A stretch of DNA of 17,794 nt, from positions 1 through 17,794 of the forward strand of contig JAPPNT010000081.1 of the NCBI GenBank assembly GCA_028873745.1, written 5' to 3'. This DNA comes from Chloroflexota bacterium. GTDB taxonomy: Bacteria > Chloroflexota > Dehalococcoidia > Lucifugimonadales > UBA1127. The notes below the pieces were generated by a model. That model did no database searches and was not told where the DNA came from. It saw nothing but the letters and a program-made list of their open reading frames with translations. Shown one piece after another: positions 5,658 through 12,941 of this stretch. A program made the position numbers and the translations under genes. How positions within the stretch are numbered: position 1 is the first letter of the stretch; every line of letters starts with the position of its first letter.

Positions 5658-6422
5658 ATGACTAACCTCCCCGTCCCGTCCTACATGGAGTTCTTCAACG
5701 ACGATTACCTCGGCGCGTACCGGGAGACGATTTCTCCGGAGAACGCCGTGGTGGAGTCGGCCTTCGTACACCGCGTCCTGCAATTGCCGCGCGACGCCGA
5801 GGTGCTCGACCTCTGCTGCGGCCACGGCCGCCATGCGGTCATCCTCGCCCTGACTGGGCTGCGGGTGACGGGCCTCGACCTGAGCGACGCGTACCTGGAG
5901 CGCGCGGCGGCCATCGCGGCGGAGGCCGGCGTCAACCTGCCGTTGGTGCGCAGCGACATGCGGGAGATCCCCTTCGAGGGGCGCTTCGACGCGGTGATCA
6001 ACATCTTCACTTCCTTCGGCTACCTGAACTCGGACTCGGAGGACATGAAGGTGCTGCACCAGGTGGCCAGGGCGCTCAAACCCGGAGGCCAGTTCCTCAT
6101 CGACTTGATCAACCGCGAGTGGGTCGTCTCCAACTACGTTCGTGACGAGCGCAAGGTAGTCCCCAATGGCACCGTGTACCAGGAGCGGCGCGAGATAGAC
6201 CTGCTGCACAGTCGCATCAACAACAGCTTCTGGGTGACAACCCCGGACGGGACGACGCACCACACAGACGGCCTCACCATCCGGCTCTACTCGTTGACGG
6301 AGCTGGTGCGGATGCTCAATGCGGCGGGGCTGGCCTACCGCACAGTGTACGGCGGCTACGAGCTTGAGCCGTACGACATCGAGTCGCGGAGGATGATCGT
6401 GGTGGCCGACAAGGCGCGGTGA
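5658..6422 (+). CDS. Class I SAM-dependent methyltransferase
   Basis: A 254-residue soluble protein with a Rossmann methyltransferase fold. Motif I VLDLCCGHGRHA (49-60) binds SAM; the acidic end of strand 2 is D74 in GLDLS; then come SDMREIPF (motif II region), FDAVINIFTSFGYL (motif IV region) and ALKPGGQFLIDLIN (about 138-152), all in order. The C-terminal part has many beta strands, as in Methyltransf_25/11-like enzymes of unknown substrate. AGGAG sits 5 bases before the ATG. It is divergent from the 67-aa gene and followed by its own gap before the ABC genes. No substrate-defining feature is visible; small molecules are as likely as RNA or quinones. Confidence 0.88.
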   Translation: MTNLPVPSYMEFFNDDYLGAYRETISPENAVVESAFVHRVLQLPRDAEVLDLCCGHGRHAVILALTGLRVTGLDLSDAYLERAAAIAAEAGVNLPLVRSDMREIPFEGRFDAVINIFTSFGYLNSDSEDMKVLHQVARALKPGGQFLIDLINREWVVSNYVRDERKVVPNGTVYQERREIDLLHSRINNSFWVTTPDGTTHHTDGLTIRLYSLTELVRMLNAAGLAYRTVYGGYELEPYDIESRRMIVVADKAR

Positions 6423-6494
6423 CGGAGGCGGCGAGTTGGCGCCGTTGCACGGAGGGTCAGCGCAGAGAATGCGCTTTTCTTACGGAATCCCTAT

Positions 6495-6523
6495 TTGACA
6501 TATAGTACGGAACAGCATTAAAT
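6495..6523 (+). promoter_or_regulatory. Promoter for the ABC exporter operon, possibly leaderless
   Basis: A perfect TTGACA (6495-6500) is followed after 17 bases by TTAAAT (6518-6523), or after 18 by TAAATT, as -10. Transcription would start about 6530-6536, at or just before the ATG at 6536. The 20 bases before that ATG contain no Shine-Dalgarno, so the mRNA may be leaderless. Confidence 0.55.
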
Positions 6524-6535
6524 TTAGATACTGTT

Positions 6536-8359
6536 ATGCCTACTATCATTCGCATCGTTGGCCTGGTGCTCAAGAAATACAAGCGCCGGCTCGCCATGGG
6601 CTACATCTCCATGATCGGCGCAGCCCTCGTGGCGCTGGCGGTGCCCTACATTCTCGGCAACAGCGTCAACAGGGTCCTCGATTCCGGCGAACGCGACGTT
6701 GAGGCCCTCTGGCTACTTGCGTTTGCGTTGCTTCTTGCCGGCGCGTCAAGGGGCATCTTCGCCTTCGGGCAGACCTACTTCGCGGAGTCCACGTCGCAGA
6801 AGGTGGCGTACGACATCCGCAACAACTTCTACAACAAGCTGCAGCACCTGAGCTTCGCCTTCCACGACAAGCAGAACACCGGCGACCTGATGTCACGCGC
6901 GACGGCCGACGTCGAGGGAGTGCGGATGTTCGTGAACATGGGTGCCGTCCGGTTCGGCTTCGTCGTGGCGATGATCGCCGGTATTGCCGTCGCGATGTTC
7001 CTGACCGATGTGACGCTGGCGCTGGTGAGCCTGGCATTTGTGCCGCTGCTCGGCTGGCGCGCCGTCGACACGAGCCGCGGGTTGCGGCGGAAGTGGATGG
7101 AGGTCCAGCGGCTGACCGGCGAGATGGTCACCACCATGCAGGAGAACCTCTCCGGGATGCGCGTGGTCAAGGCCTTCTCCGCCGAGAACTACGAGCAGGC
7201 GAAGTTCGAGGGGCGAGCAGAGCGCGTCCGAGAGGCCACGTACGAGGCGCAGCGCATCTGGGCCCGGAACTACAGCGTGATGAACTTCTTCTTCCTGGGC
7301 GCGCTGGCCGCCATCCTGTACGTCGGCGGCAACCAGGTGATCGACGGGCGTGTAGTGACCGGCACCGGGCAGGTCATTTACACCGGTCTCACGCCGGGCG
7401 ACCTGACGGCCTTCCTTTTCTACATGGGACTGCTGACCATGCCCGTCCGCATGATGGGGTGGATGGTCAACAGCTTCTCCCGCGCCGTCTCCTCCGGCCA
7501 GCGGCTCTTCCAGATCCTCGATTGGGAATCCCCGGTGTACGAGAAGCCCGATGCCACGGAGCTCGGGCGGGTCAAGGGCGCGGTCGAGTTCAGGAACGTG
7601 TCCCTCTCCTACGACGGCGACGCACACGCCCTGCAGGACATCAATGTGTCAATCACTCCCGGCGAGGTCGTGGCGCTGGTGGGCCGGCCGGGCAGCGGCA
7701 AGACCACCTTCGCGCACCTGCTCCCCCGGTTCTACGACCCGACAGGCGGGGAGATCACCATCGACGGCGTGGACATCCGGGAGGCGACGCTGGAGTCGCT
7801 GCGGCGCAACGTCGGCATCGTGCAGCAGGACGTATTCATCCACACGGCCACCATCGCCGAGAACATCGCGTACGGCAAAGGCGACGCCTCCGACGAGGAC
7901 ATCCGCGAGGTGGCGTCCATCGCGCAGCTCCACGAGTTCATCGCCGGCCTGCCTGACCAGTACGAGACCATCGTCGGCGAGCGGGGCGGCGGACTGTCCG
8001 GCGGCCAGAAGCAGCGGCTGTCCATCGCCCGCACCATCCTGATGAACCCGCCCATCCTCATCCTCGACGACTCGACGTCCAGCGTGGACGCGCACACGGA
8101 GCACCTGGTGCAGGAGGGGCTGGAAGAGGTGATGAGCGGTCGCACCACCATCGTGGTGACCAACCGGCTCAGCGCCATCCGCAACGCCGACGTCATCCTC
8201 GTGTTCCGTGACGGCAGCATCGTGCAGCGGGGCACGCACGAGGAGCTATTGGCCAAGGGAGGCGAGTACACAAGCCTGTATGAGTCGCAGCTCAAGCCGA
8301 TGGAAGAGGCTGCGCTGCAAGAGGTCCGGTTGGCCGGCGACATGGAGGTCTCGGATTGA
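6536..8359 (+). CDS. ABC exporter half-transporter A (degenerate ATP site subunit)
   Basis: A 607-residue protein with about six membrane helices (first ~310 residues) fused to an ATPase domain, the type IV (B-subfamily-like) exporter layout. Walker A is GRPGSGKT (383-390), the signature is a canonical LSGGQ (487-491), but Walker B ends LILDD with D512 in place of the catalytic glutamate, and the switch histidine is replaced by N543 (VVTNRLSA). These are the marks of the degenerate-site partner in heterodimeric exporters such as TM287/288 and BmrCD; the intact partner is the next gene, overlapping by four bases. It contributes its good LSGGQ to the partner's consensus site. Role: export of a drug, lipid or peptide across the inner membrane; substrate unknown. 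The ATG has no Shine-Dalgarno. Confidence 0.95.
   Translation: MPTIIRIVGLVLKKYKRRLAMGYISMIGAALVALAVPYILGNSVNRVLDSGERDVEALWLLAFALLLAGASRGIFAFGQTYFAESTSQKVAYDIRNNFYNKLQHLSFAFHDKQNTGDLMSRATADVEGVRMFVNMGAVRFGFVVAMIAGIAVAMFLTDVTLALVSLAFVPLLGWRAVDTSRGLRRKWMEVQRLTGEMVTTMQENLSGMRVVKAFSAENYEQAKFEGRAERVREATYEAQRIWARNYSVMNFFFLGALAAILYVGGNQVIDGRVVTGTGQVIYTGLTPGDLTAFLFYMGLLTMPVRMMGWMVNSFSRAVSSGQRLFQILDWESPVYEKPDATELGRVKGAVEFRNVSLSYDGDAHALQDINVSITPGEVVALVGRPGSGKTTFAHLLPRFYDPTGGEITIDGVDIREATLESLRRNVGIVQQDVFIHTATIAENIAYGKGDASDEDIREVASIAQLHEFIAGLPDQYETIVGERGGGLSGGQKQRLSIARTILMNPPILILDDSTSSVDAHTEHLVQEGLEEVMSGRTTIVVTNRLSAIRNADVILVFRDGSIVQRGTHEELLAKGGEYTSLYESQLKPMEEAALQEVRLAGDMEVSD
8344..8348 (+). promoter_or_regulatory. 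Ribosome site for the TTG start of the second ABC gene
   Basis: GGAGG inside the last codons of the first ABC gene lies 7 bases before TTG at 8356-8358. The TTG overlaps the upstream TGA (TTGA), supporting TTG as the true start over the later ATG at about 8416. Confidence 0.65.
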
Positions 8360-10230
8360 CGACGAGGGTTAGCGGCTACGGTCACTTGGGGCGCTCGGCT
8401 CTCGACGACGTCCTGATGGGCAACCTGTACGACCACGGCGTGGTCATGCGGCTGGCGAAGTATGCGCTGCCCTACAAGTTCTGGGTGGCGGCATCTTTCT
8501 TCGGCATGGGCGGGCACATCATCACGATGGTAATGCAGCCCATCATCATCGCGTGGGGCATCAACGAATTTGTCGTTGGCATCACCGGGAACGGCGACGC
8601 CTTTGGCAGCCTGTGGCTCGCTGCGGTGATCTTCATGGTCAACGTGTTGCTCAACATGTTGTTCAACTTTATACAGCTCGTCTCCCTGGCCCGCGTGACC
8701 GTGAATGTGCTGCACGACCTGCGGACGTCGATGTTCCGGCACCTGCAGGACCAGGCAACCTCGTTCTACGACCGGAACGAGGTCGGCCGAATCATGTCGC
8801 GCATCCAGAACGACGTCTTCCAGCTGCAGGAGTTCATGGACGTCGGCATCACGACCATCGGCGACATCATGATGCTGCTGTTCATCGCGGGCACCATGAT
8901 CTACCTGGACCCGCTGCTTGGCATCGTGACGCTGTCGGTCATCCCGGTCCTGGGAGCCATCCTCATCTACTGGCAGAAGAAATCGCGACCGACGTTCCTC
9001 GGCGTGCGGATCGCGATCTCGGCGGTGAACGGCAACCTGCAGGAGAACGTGTCGGGCGTACGGGTGACGCAGAGCACGAACCGCCAGGACGTGAACCTCA
9101 GCAACTTCAACACGCTCAACCAGACGCACCTTGACCGCACAGTGCGCGCCTCCTTCCTCTCGGCGTCGCTGATGCCGGTGGTGGAGACGCTGACGGTGGT
9201 GTCGATGGGACTGGTGGTGGTGGTCGGCGGCATCCGGGTCTTCGACGGTGTGTTGGAGATCGGATTTCTCGTCGCCTTCCTCATCTACGTGCAGCGTTTC
9301 TTCGAGCCGATCCGGACGCTGACGCTGCAGTACACGATGTTCCAGCGCGCGATGGCCTCCGGCGCCCGCATCTTCGAGTTGCTGGACATCTCACCGGAAA
9401 TGAAAGACAAGCCGGACGCAATCACGCTGCCGCCCATCAAGGGTGAGGTGGTCTTTGAAGACGTGTGCTTCGGATACACGACGGAGGAGCAGGTGCTCCA
9501 CAACATCGACCTGACTATCCAGCCGGGGCAGAACGTGGCGCTGGTGGGTTTGACCGGCGCGGGCAAGACCAGCTTGGTCGCGCTGATGCACCGCTTCTAT
9601 GACGTCACTAGTGGCTCCATCCGTGTCGATGGCCACGATGTGCGTGACGTCACCCGGGAGAGCCTTGCGGGCCAGATGAGCATGGTGCTGCAGGAGCCGT
9701 ACCTCTACTCCATGAGCATCCGCGATAACATTCGCTACGCCCACAAGGAGGCCACGGACGAGCAGGTGGAGGCGGCGGCAATTGCCGTCGGCGCGCATGA
9801 GTTCATCATGGAGCTGGACCACGGCTACGACACGATGCTTCAACAGCGGGGCAACAACCTGAGCATGGGCCAGCGACAGCTCATCAGCTTCGCGAGGGCA
9901 ATCGTGGCGGACCCGCGCATCATCGTGCTGGACGAGGCAACAGCCAACATCGACTCGCGGACGGAGAAGATCATTCAGGACAGCCTGAAAGTAGTGCTGC
10001 GCGGACGCACGTCGGTCGTCATCGCGCACCGGCTGTCGACCATCACGAGCGCCGACGTCATTGTCGTCCTCGACCACGGTCACGTCATCGAGATGGGCAA
10101 CCACCGCGAGTTGCTGGAGAAGGGCGGCCTTTACGCGGCCCTCTACGCCATGAACTTCGGTGAGCCGATCACGGCGCACTCCAACGGCTCGGACGACGTG
10201 ATGTCCCTGCTGGGCCGAGTGGACATCTAG
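8356..10230 (+). CDS. ABC exporter half-transporter B (catalytic ATP site subunit)
   Basis: A 624-residue partner of the preceding gene with about six membrane helices and a C-terminal ATPase domain. Walker A is GLTGAGKT (398-405); Walker B is intact (VLDEATA; D526, catalytic E527); the switch histidine H558 is present (IAHRLST). Its signature motif is altered to LSMGQ (502-506). Together with half A (good LSGGQ, but Asp for Glu and Asn for the switch His), one composite site is consensus and the other doubly degenerate, exactly as expected for an obligate heterodimer. Start is TTG overlapping the upstream stop, with GGAGG 7 bases before. The N-terminal extension before the first helix is about 35 residues. 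Export function, substrate unknown; a dedicated accessory gene is not seen next to it. Confidence 0.95.
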   Translation: MTTRVSGYGHLGRSALDDVLMGNLYDHGVVMRLAKYALPYKFWVAASFFGMGGHIITMVMQPIIIAWGINEFVVGITGNGDAFGSLWLAAVIFMVNVLLNMLFNFIQLVSLARVTVNVLHDLRTSMFRHLQDQATSFYDRNEVGRIMSRIQNDVFQLQEFMDVGITTIGDIMMLLFIAGTMIYLDPLLGIVTLSVIPVLGAILIYWQKKSRPTFLGVRIAISAVNGNLQENVSGVRVTQSTNRQDVNLSNFNTLNQTHLDRTVRASFLSASLMPVVETLTVVSMGLVVVVGGIRVFDGVLEIGFLVAFLIYVQRFFEPIRTLTLQYTMFQRAMASGARIFELLDISPEMKDKPDAITLPPIKGEVVFEDVCFGYTTEEQVLHNIDLTIQPGQNVALVGLTGAGKTSLVALMHRFYDVTSGSIRVDGHDVRDVTRESLAGQMSMVLQEPYLYSMSIRDNIRYAHKEATDEQVEAAAIAVGAHEFIMELDHGYDTMLQQRGNNLSMGQRQLISFARAIVADPRIIVLDEATANIDSRTEKIIQDSLKVVLRGRTSVVIAHRLSTITSADVIVVLDHGHVIEMGNHRELLEKGGLYAALYAMNFGEPITAHSNGSDDVMSLLGRVDI

Positions 10231-10320
10231 CGCTCACCACGGCTCTGGCGGATAATCGGGGCAACCCCTAACCGCTTCGATTAGCTAGACCTTCCTGTCC
10301 CGGGAGGCAAAGGAGGCGTC

Positions 10321-10701
10321 ATGAGTTCACAGAACACTGACCCGCGTCCGCCCGTCTGGGTGGGGCACATCTCCATGAACACCAAAGCTGTCGGCGAGTC
10401 TACCGCGGCCATGCTCTCGATCGGCATGCGGTCCATCGTGCAGCGGGACGACTTCGCCGTGCTGGAGCTGCGCGGCGGCACGCACATCGTGCTGCGGCAG
10501 GACGACGGCGCGGAGCCCATCCACACCGAGTTCGACTTCATGGTGGAGGACGTCGACGCCACCCACGCCGAGTACGCGGCCAAGGGCCTGAATGTCTCGG
10601 AGATAAGCCGCGGCCGGATCCATGACTCGTTCACGCTGACGGAGCCGGGCGGCAACCGCATCACCGTGAACTCGACGCACGTCTCGGACCAGCCAGTCTA
10701 G
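10321..10701 (+). CDS. VOC-fold (glyoxalase/bleomycin-resistance-like) protein
   Basis: A 126-residue single-module VOC protein: strand VGHISMNT at the N-terminus, a helix with ESTAAMLSIGM, FAVLELRGGTHIVLRQ, then a second half TEFDFMVEDVDATHAEYAAKGL and FTLTEPGGNRITVNS. The second half (fxVeDvda, then h-x-x-f-x-l-xxPxGN) is the usual VOC repeat. Possible metal ligands are H16 and later acidic residues, but the C-terminal EPGGNRITVNS lacks the usual final glutamate. So catalytic status is open: dioxygenase, isomerase and binding proteins share the fold. AAAGGAGG lies about 5 bases before the ATG. It ends before a terminator at 10752, so it is probably a single-gene unit. Confidence 0.8.
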   Translation: MSSQNTDPRPPVWVGHISMNTKAVGESTAAMLSIGMRSIVQRDDFAVLELRGGTHIVLRQDDGAEPIHTEFDFMVEDVDATHAEYAAKGLNVSEISRGRIHDSFTLTEPGGNRITVNSTHVSDQPV

Positions 10702-10751
10702 CCTCGGACGGTCACCCGGCGGGTCCTCCGCAATCCACCCGTTCCTGACAT

Positions 10752-10782
10752 GCCCCCCTTCCACAACGGAGGGGGGCTTTGT
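10752..10782 (+). terminator. Rho-independent terminator after the VOC gene
   Basis: GCCCCCCTTCC and GGAGGGGGGC pair (one bulged T) around an ACAAC loop and are followed by TTTGT. This is a very stable GC stem with a short T-run, 50 bases after the VOC stop and about 30 before the next ribosome site. Confidence 0.8.
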
Positions 10783-10813
10783 ATGCTCTGGGGAGACAAT
10801 CGAGGAGGAAGCT

Positions 10814-11245
10814 ATGGCCAAGCTGCTGGTCATCCATGGTGCGGGCATGAACATGCGGGGCAAGGTGGACGTGGAGACGTTCGGGCCCATGACGCTGCCC
10901 GAGTACGACGCCCAGATCGCCGAGTATGCGAGGGAGCTCGAGGTGGCGGTGCGCTGCTTCCATTCGAACATCGAGGGCGAGGTGGCCAACGCTATCTACG
11001 AGGCCCACGGCGACGGCACCGGCGCCATCCTCATCAACCCGGCGGGGTGGACGCGTGACGCCAACATCTTAGTGTCGGCGATGCGGCAGGTGCGCCTGCC
11101 CGCCGTCGAGGTGCACATGACGAACCCGACGGCTCGCGGAGGGAACTCGGTCGTGCTGCCGGTGTGCAAGAGCTCGGTCTACGGCTTCGGCATCTACGGC
11201 TACTACATGGCGATGAAGGGTGTGCTGGAGACGTACGGCCTGTAG
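10814..11245 (+). CDS. AroQ-like (type II dehydroquinase fold) protein with altered active site
   Basis: A 143-residue protein that aligns along its whole length with type II 3-dehydroquinate dehydratases: GPMTLPEY, FHSNIEGEVANAI, INPAGWT, VEVHMTN, and GFGIYGYYMAM. N75, E99, H101 and R108 (TAR) are kept. But the catalytic Tyr of the flexible lid is Phe (F23, ETFG for xxYG), the Asn of NGPN is Gly (G11), the lid arginines are missing, the active-site His of THTS is Arg (R81), and the segment with the second Arg (REEFRxHS) is shortened by about three residues. Such a protein is unlikely to run the normal shikimate/quinate reaction; it may act on another small acid or only bind a ligand. GAGGAGG precedes the ATG by 5 bases. 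Followed 44 bases later by a cupin gene, likely co-transcribed. Confidence 0.8.
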   Translation: MAKLLVIHGAGMNMRGKVDVETFGPMTLPEYDAQIAEYARELEVAVRCFHSNIEGEVANAIYEAHGDGTGAILINPAGWTRDANILVSAMRQVRLPAVEVHMTNPTARGGNSVVLPVCKSSVYGFGIYGYYMAMKGVLETYGL

Positions 11246-11289
11246 CCTGCAAGGGGAACCGGCGCCCAACACTTCTGCAAGGACGGGCC

Positions 11290-11628
11290 ATGATCATCAA
11301 GTTCAGCGACACGCAAACGGACACGCAGGGCCAGCGCCCGCTGGTGCTCAAGCGCATCGTCAATCAAAGCGTCACGCCGAGCATCAGCCTGACGTGGGTC
11401 TCGCTCTACGGGCGGCACGAGAAGGTGGTCAACGACATCAGCGACCGCGTCTACTACATCATCGACGGCGAGGCGGACTTCGACGTGGGCGGCGAGCTGG
11501 GAAGCGTTACGGGCGGCGATGTCGTCTACATCCCCAGGGGCGTGCCCTACGTCTTCGAAGGACACATGACGTACGTCGTCATGAACAGCCCTGGCTACGT
11601 CCCGGACTCGGACCGGGTGGTGGACTAG
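11290..11628 (+). CDS. Small cupin-fold protein
   Basis: A 112-residue single-domain cupin. The core reads VYYIIDGEADFDVGGE, then VTGGDVVYIPRGVPYVFEG, matching the two cupin motifs in spacing. Metal ligands are largely absent: the usual HxH of motif 1 is replaced by DRVYY, and the His of motif 2 by Tyr (PRGVPY). It may be a metal-free isomerase or binding protein. Start ATG 11290-11292 has AAGGA about 7 bases upstream; a longer open frame reaches back into the AroQ-like gene but is antisense-like. It is the likely second gene of the AroQ-like/cupin unit. Substrate unknown. Confidence 0.8.
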   Translation: MIIKFSDTQTDTQGQRPLVLKRIVNQSVTPSISLTWVSLYGRHEKVVNDISDRVYYIIDGEADFDVGGELGSVTGGDVVYIPRGVPYVFEGHMTYVVMNSPGYVPDSDRVVD

Positions 11629-11653
11629 CAGGGCGGCGAAGGGAATTATAGGG

Positions 11654-11694
11654 AAGTTAGCAAAGTTACTGAAATTTGATAACTTCGCTAACTT
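11654..11694. promoter_or_regulatory. 15-bp inverted repeat, candidate operator of the ATPase gene
   Basis: AAGTTAGCAAAGTTA (11654-11668) and TAACTTCGCTAACTT (11680-11694) are inverted copies with one mismatch around an 11-base centre. The right arm covers the space between the -35 (11676-11681) and -10 (11698-11703) boxes of the ATPase promoter, so a bound protein would block transcription. Hairpin formation in RNA is unlikely because the promoter starts downstream of it. Confidence 0.65.
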
Positions 11695-11703
11695 AGATAT
11701 AAA
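11676..11703 (+). promoter_or_regulatory. Promoter of the AAA ATPase gene (leaderless)
   Basis: TTGATA (11676-11681), a 16-base spacer, and TATAAA (11698-11703) each differ from consensus by one base. Transcription would start within a base or two of the ATG at 11712. No Shine-Dalgarno precedes that ATG, so a leaderless mRNA is expected. Confidence 0.65.
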
Positions 11704-11711
11704 CTGTCATC

Positions 11712-12899
11712 ATGGATCCAATTCGTAACCCGTACGCTCCTGGAGCCGGAACACCGCCCCCAGAGTTGGTGGGGAGAGAAGAGGTGTTGGAGAGCGTCCG
11801 CATCGCCATTGAGCGCAAGCGACTTGGACGCTCCAGCAAGAGCGTACTTATGGTGGGCTTGCGCGGCGTTGGCAAGACTGTGTTGCTGGAACGCATAAGG
11901 ATGGATGCGGAAGTCAACGGGGCATGCACTCTGCGTATTGAGGCACCAGAGAATCGCTCCCTTCCTTCAATTCTACTACCACAGCTCCGCATGGCTCTGT
12001 TGAAGCTGTCTGGTAAGGAAAAGGCTAAGGAATTGGCCCAGCGTGCTTTGCGCGGGGTGGCGGGTTTCGTGAGAGCGTTCAAGCTTAGGTACGGCGACAT
12101 TGAGTTGAGCCTGGACTTAGAGCCAGAACCGGGACTGGCGGACAATGGTGAATTGGAGACCGACTTACACGATCTGCTTCGCGTCGCCGGAGAAGCCGCA
12201 AGAGCCGATGGTAGCGTTCTTGCGATCTTCGTGGATGAACTTCAATACGTAAGGGAAGCCGAGCTGGCGGCACTGATAACGGCCCTGCACCAGCTGGAAC
12301 AGGAATCACTTCCAGTCATCATGATTGGTGCTGGCCTGCCACAACTACGAGCCCGCACTGGAAAGGCGAAGTCCTATGCAGAGAGACTCTTTGACTTCCC
12401 TCAAATAGGTGAGCTTTCTTCCCAAGACGCTAGATTGGCGATCGACAAACCCGCTAGGGACGAAGGCATTGCTATAGAGGATGATGCACTGGATCTAATT
12501 GTCGCACAGACGCGCGGCTACCCATATTTCCTCCAGGAGTGGGGAAAGCACACATGGGAAGTTGCCAACTCATCACCTATAACAGTGGGCGATGTGCAGG
12601 AGGCCTCCCAGCAGGCTGAAGCAGCCCTAGACGAGAGCTTCTTCAGAGTTAGGTTTGATAGGTTGACGCCGGTTGAGAGACGGTACCTTCGTGCTATGGC
12701 TGAGATGGGGGAGGGGCCGCATCGTTCAGGCGACATTGCACAAGAATTAGGTCGGTCAGTACAGTCCCTCGCCCCGACACGCAATCAACTAATCAATAAA
12801 GGCATGATATGGAGTCCGGGGCATGGCGACACAGCGTTTACCGTGCCGATGTTCGATCAGTTCATGGTGCGTATAATGCCAGCGGGCACCTGGCGGTAG
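11712..12899 (+). CDS. AAA (Orc1/Cdc6-like, AAA_16) ATPase with C-terminal winged helix
   Basis: A 395-residue protein. It begins MDPIRNPYAPGAGTPPPELVGR, a start shared by a widespread family of stand-alone bacterial AAA proteins (full string from sequence spans residues 1-22). Walker A is GLRGVGKT (49-56), Walker B IFVDELQ with D175-E176, and GAGLPQL around residue 217 fits sensor 1. Residues about 315-390 form a winged helix (GDIAQELGRSVQSLAPTRNQLINKGMI as helix-turn-helix). Family function is not established; ideas include mobile-element or defence functions. Base use is clearly A/T-richer than its neighbours, which suggests transfer. It has its own promoter and operator-like repeat; the winged helix could bind that repeat. 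No partner gene: flanks are the cupin and an MFS carrier. Confidence 0.85.
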   Translation: MDPIRNPYAPGAGTPPPELVGREEVLESVRIAIERKRLGRSSKSVLMVGLRGVGKTVLLERIRMDAEVNGACTLRIEAPENRSLPSILLPQLRMALLKLSGKEKAKELAQRALRGVAGFVRAFKLRYGDIELSLDLEPEPGLADNGELETDLHDLLRVAGEAARADGSVLAIFVDELQYVREAELAALITALHQLEQESLPVIMIGAGLPQLRARTGKAKSYAERLFDFPQIGELSSQDARLAIDKPARDEGIAIEDDALDLIVAQTRGYPYFLQEWGKHTWEVANSSPITVGDVQEASQQAEAALDESFFRVRFDRLTPVERRYLRAMAEMGEGPHRSGDIAQELGRSVQSLAPTRNQLINKGMIWSPGHGDTAFTVPMFDQFMVRIMPAGTWR

Positions 12900-12928
12900 A
12901 AGCATCCGGAGCTTCCCTCGCCCGCCGC

Positions 12929-12934
12929 AAGGAG
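12929..12934 (+). promoter_or_regulatory. Ribosome site supporting a CTG start for MFS transporter 2
   Basis: AAGGAG lies 7 bases before CTG (12942-12944). Between the ATPase stop and the first membrane segment there is no in-frame ATG, GTG or TTG; the GTG at 12978 falls inside the first segment and has no ribosome site. Confidence 0.5.
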
Positions 12935-12941
12935 CACTCCA

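Noticed and set aside
7732..9129. 465-residue minus-strand open frame opposite the ABC genes
   Set aside because: Antisense to two clearly coding ABC genes with intact motifs; composition is typical of a complementary-strand shadow.
10750..11058. Plus-strand frame across the terminator and AroQ-like gene
   Set aside because: It starts inside the terminator hairpin and runs in another frame of a gene with a strong ribosome site.
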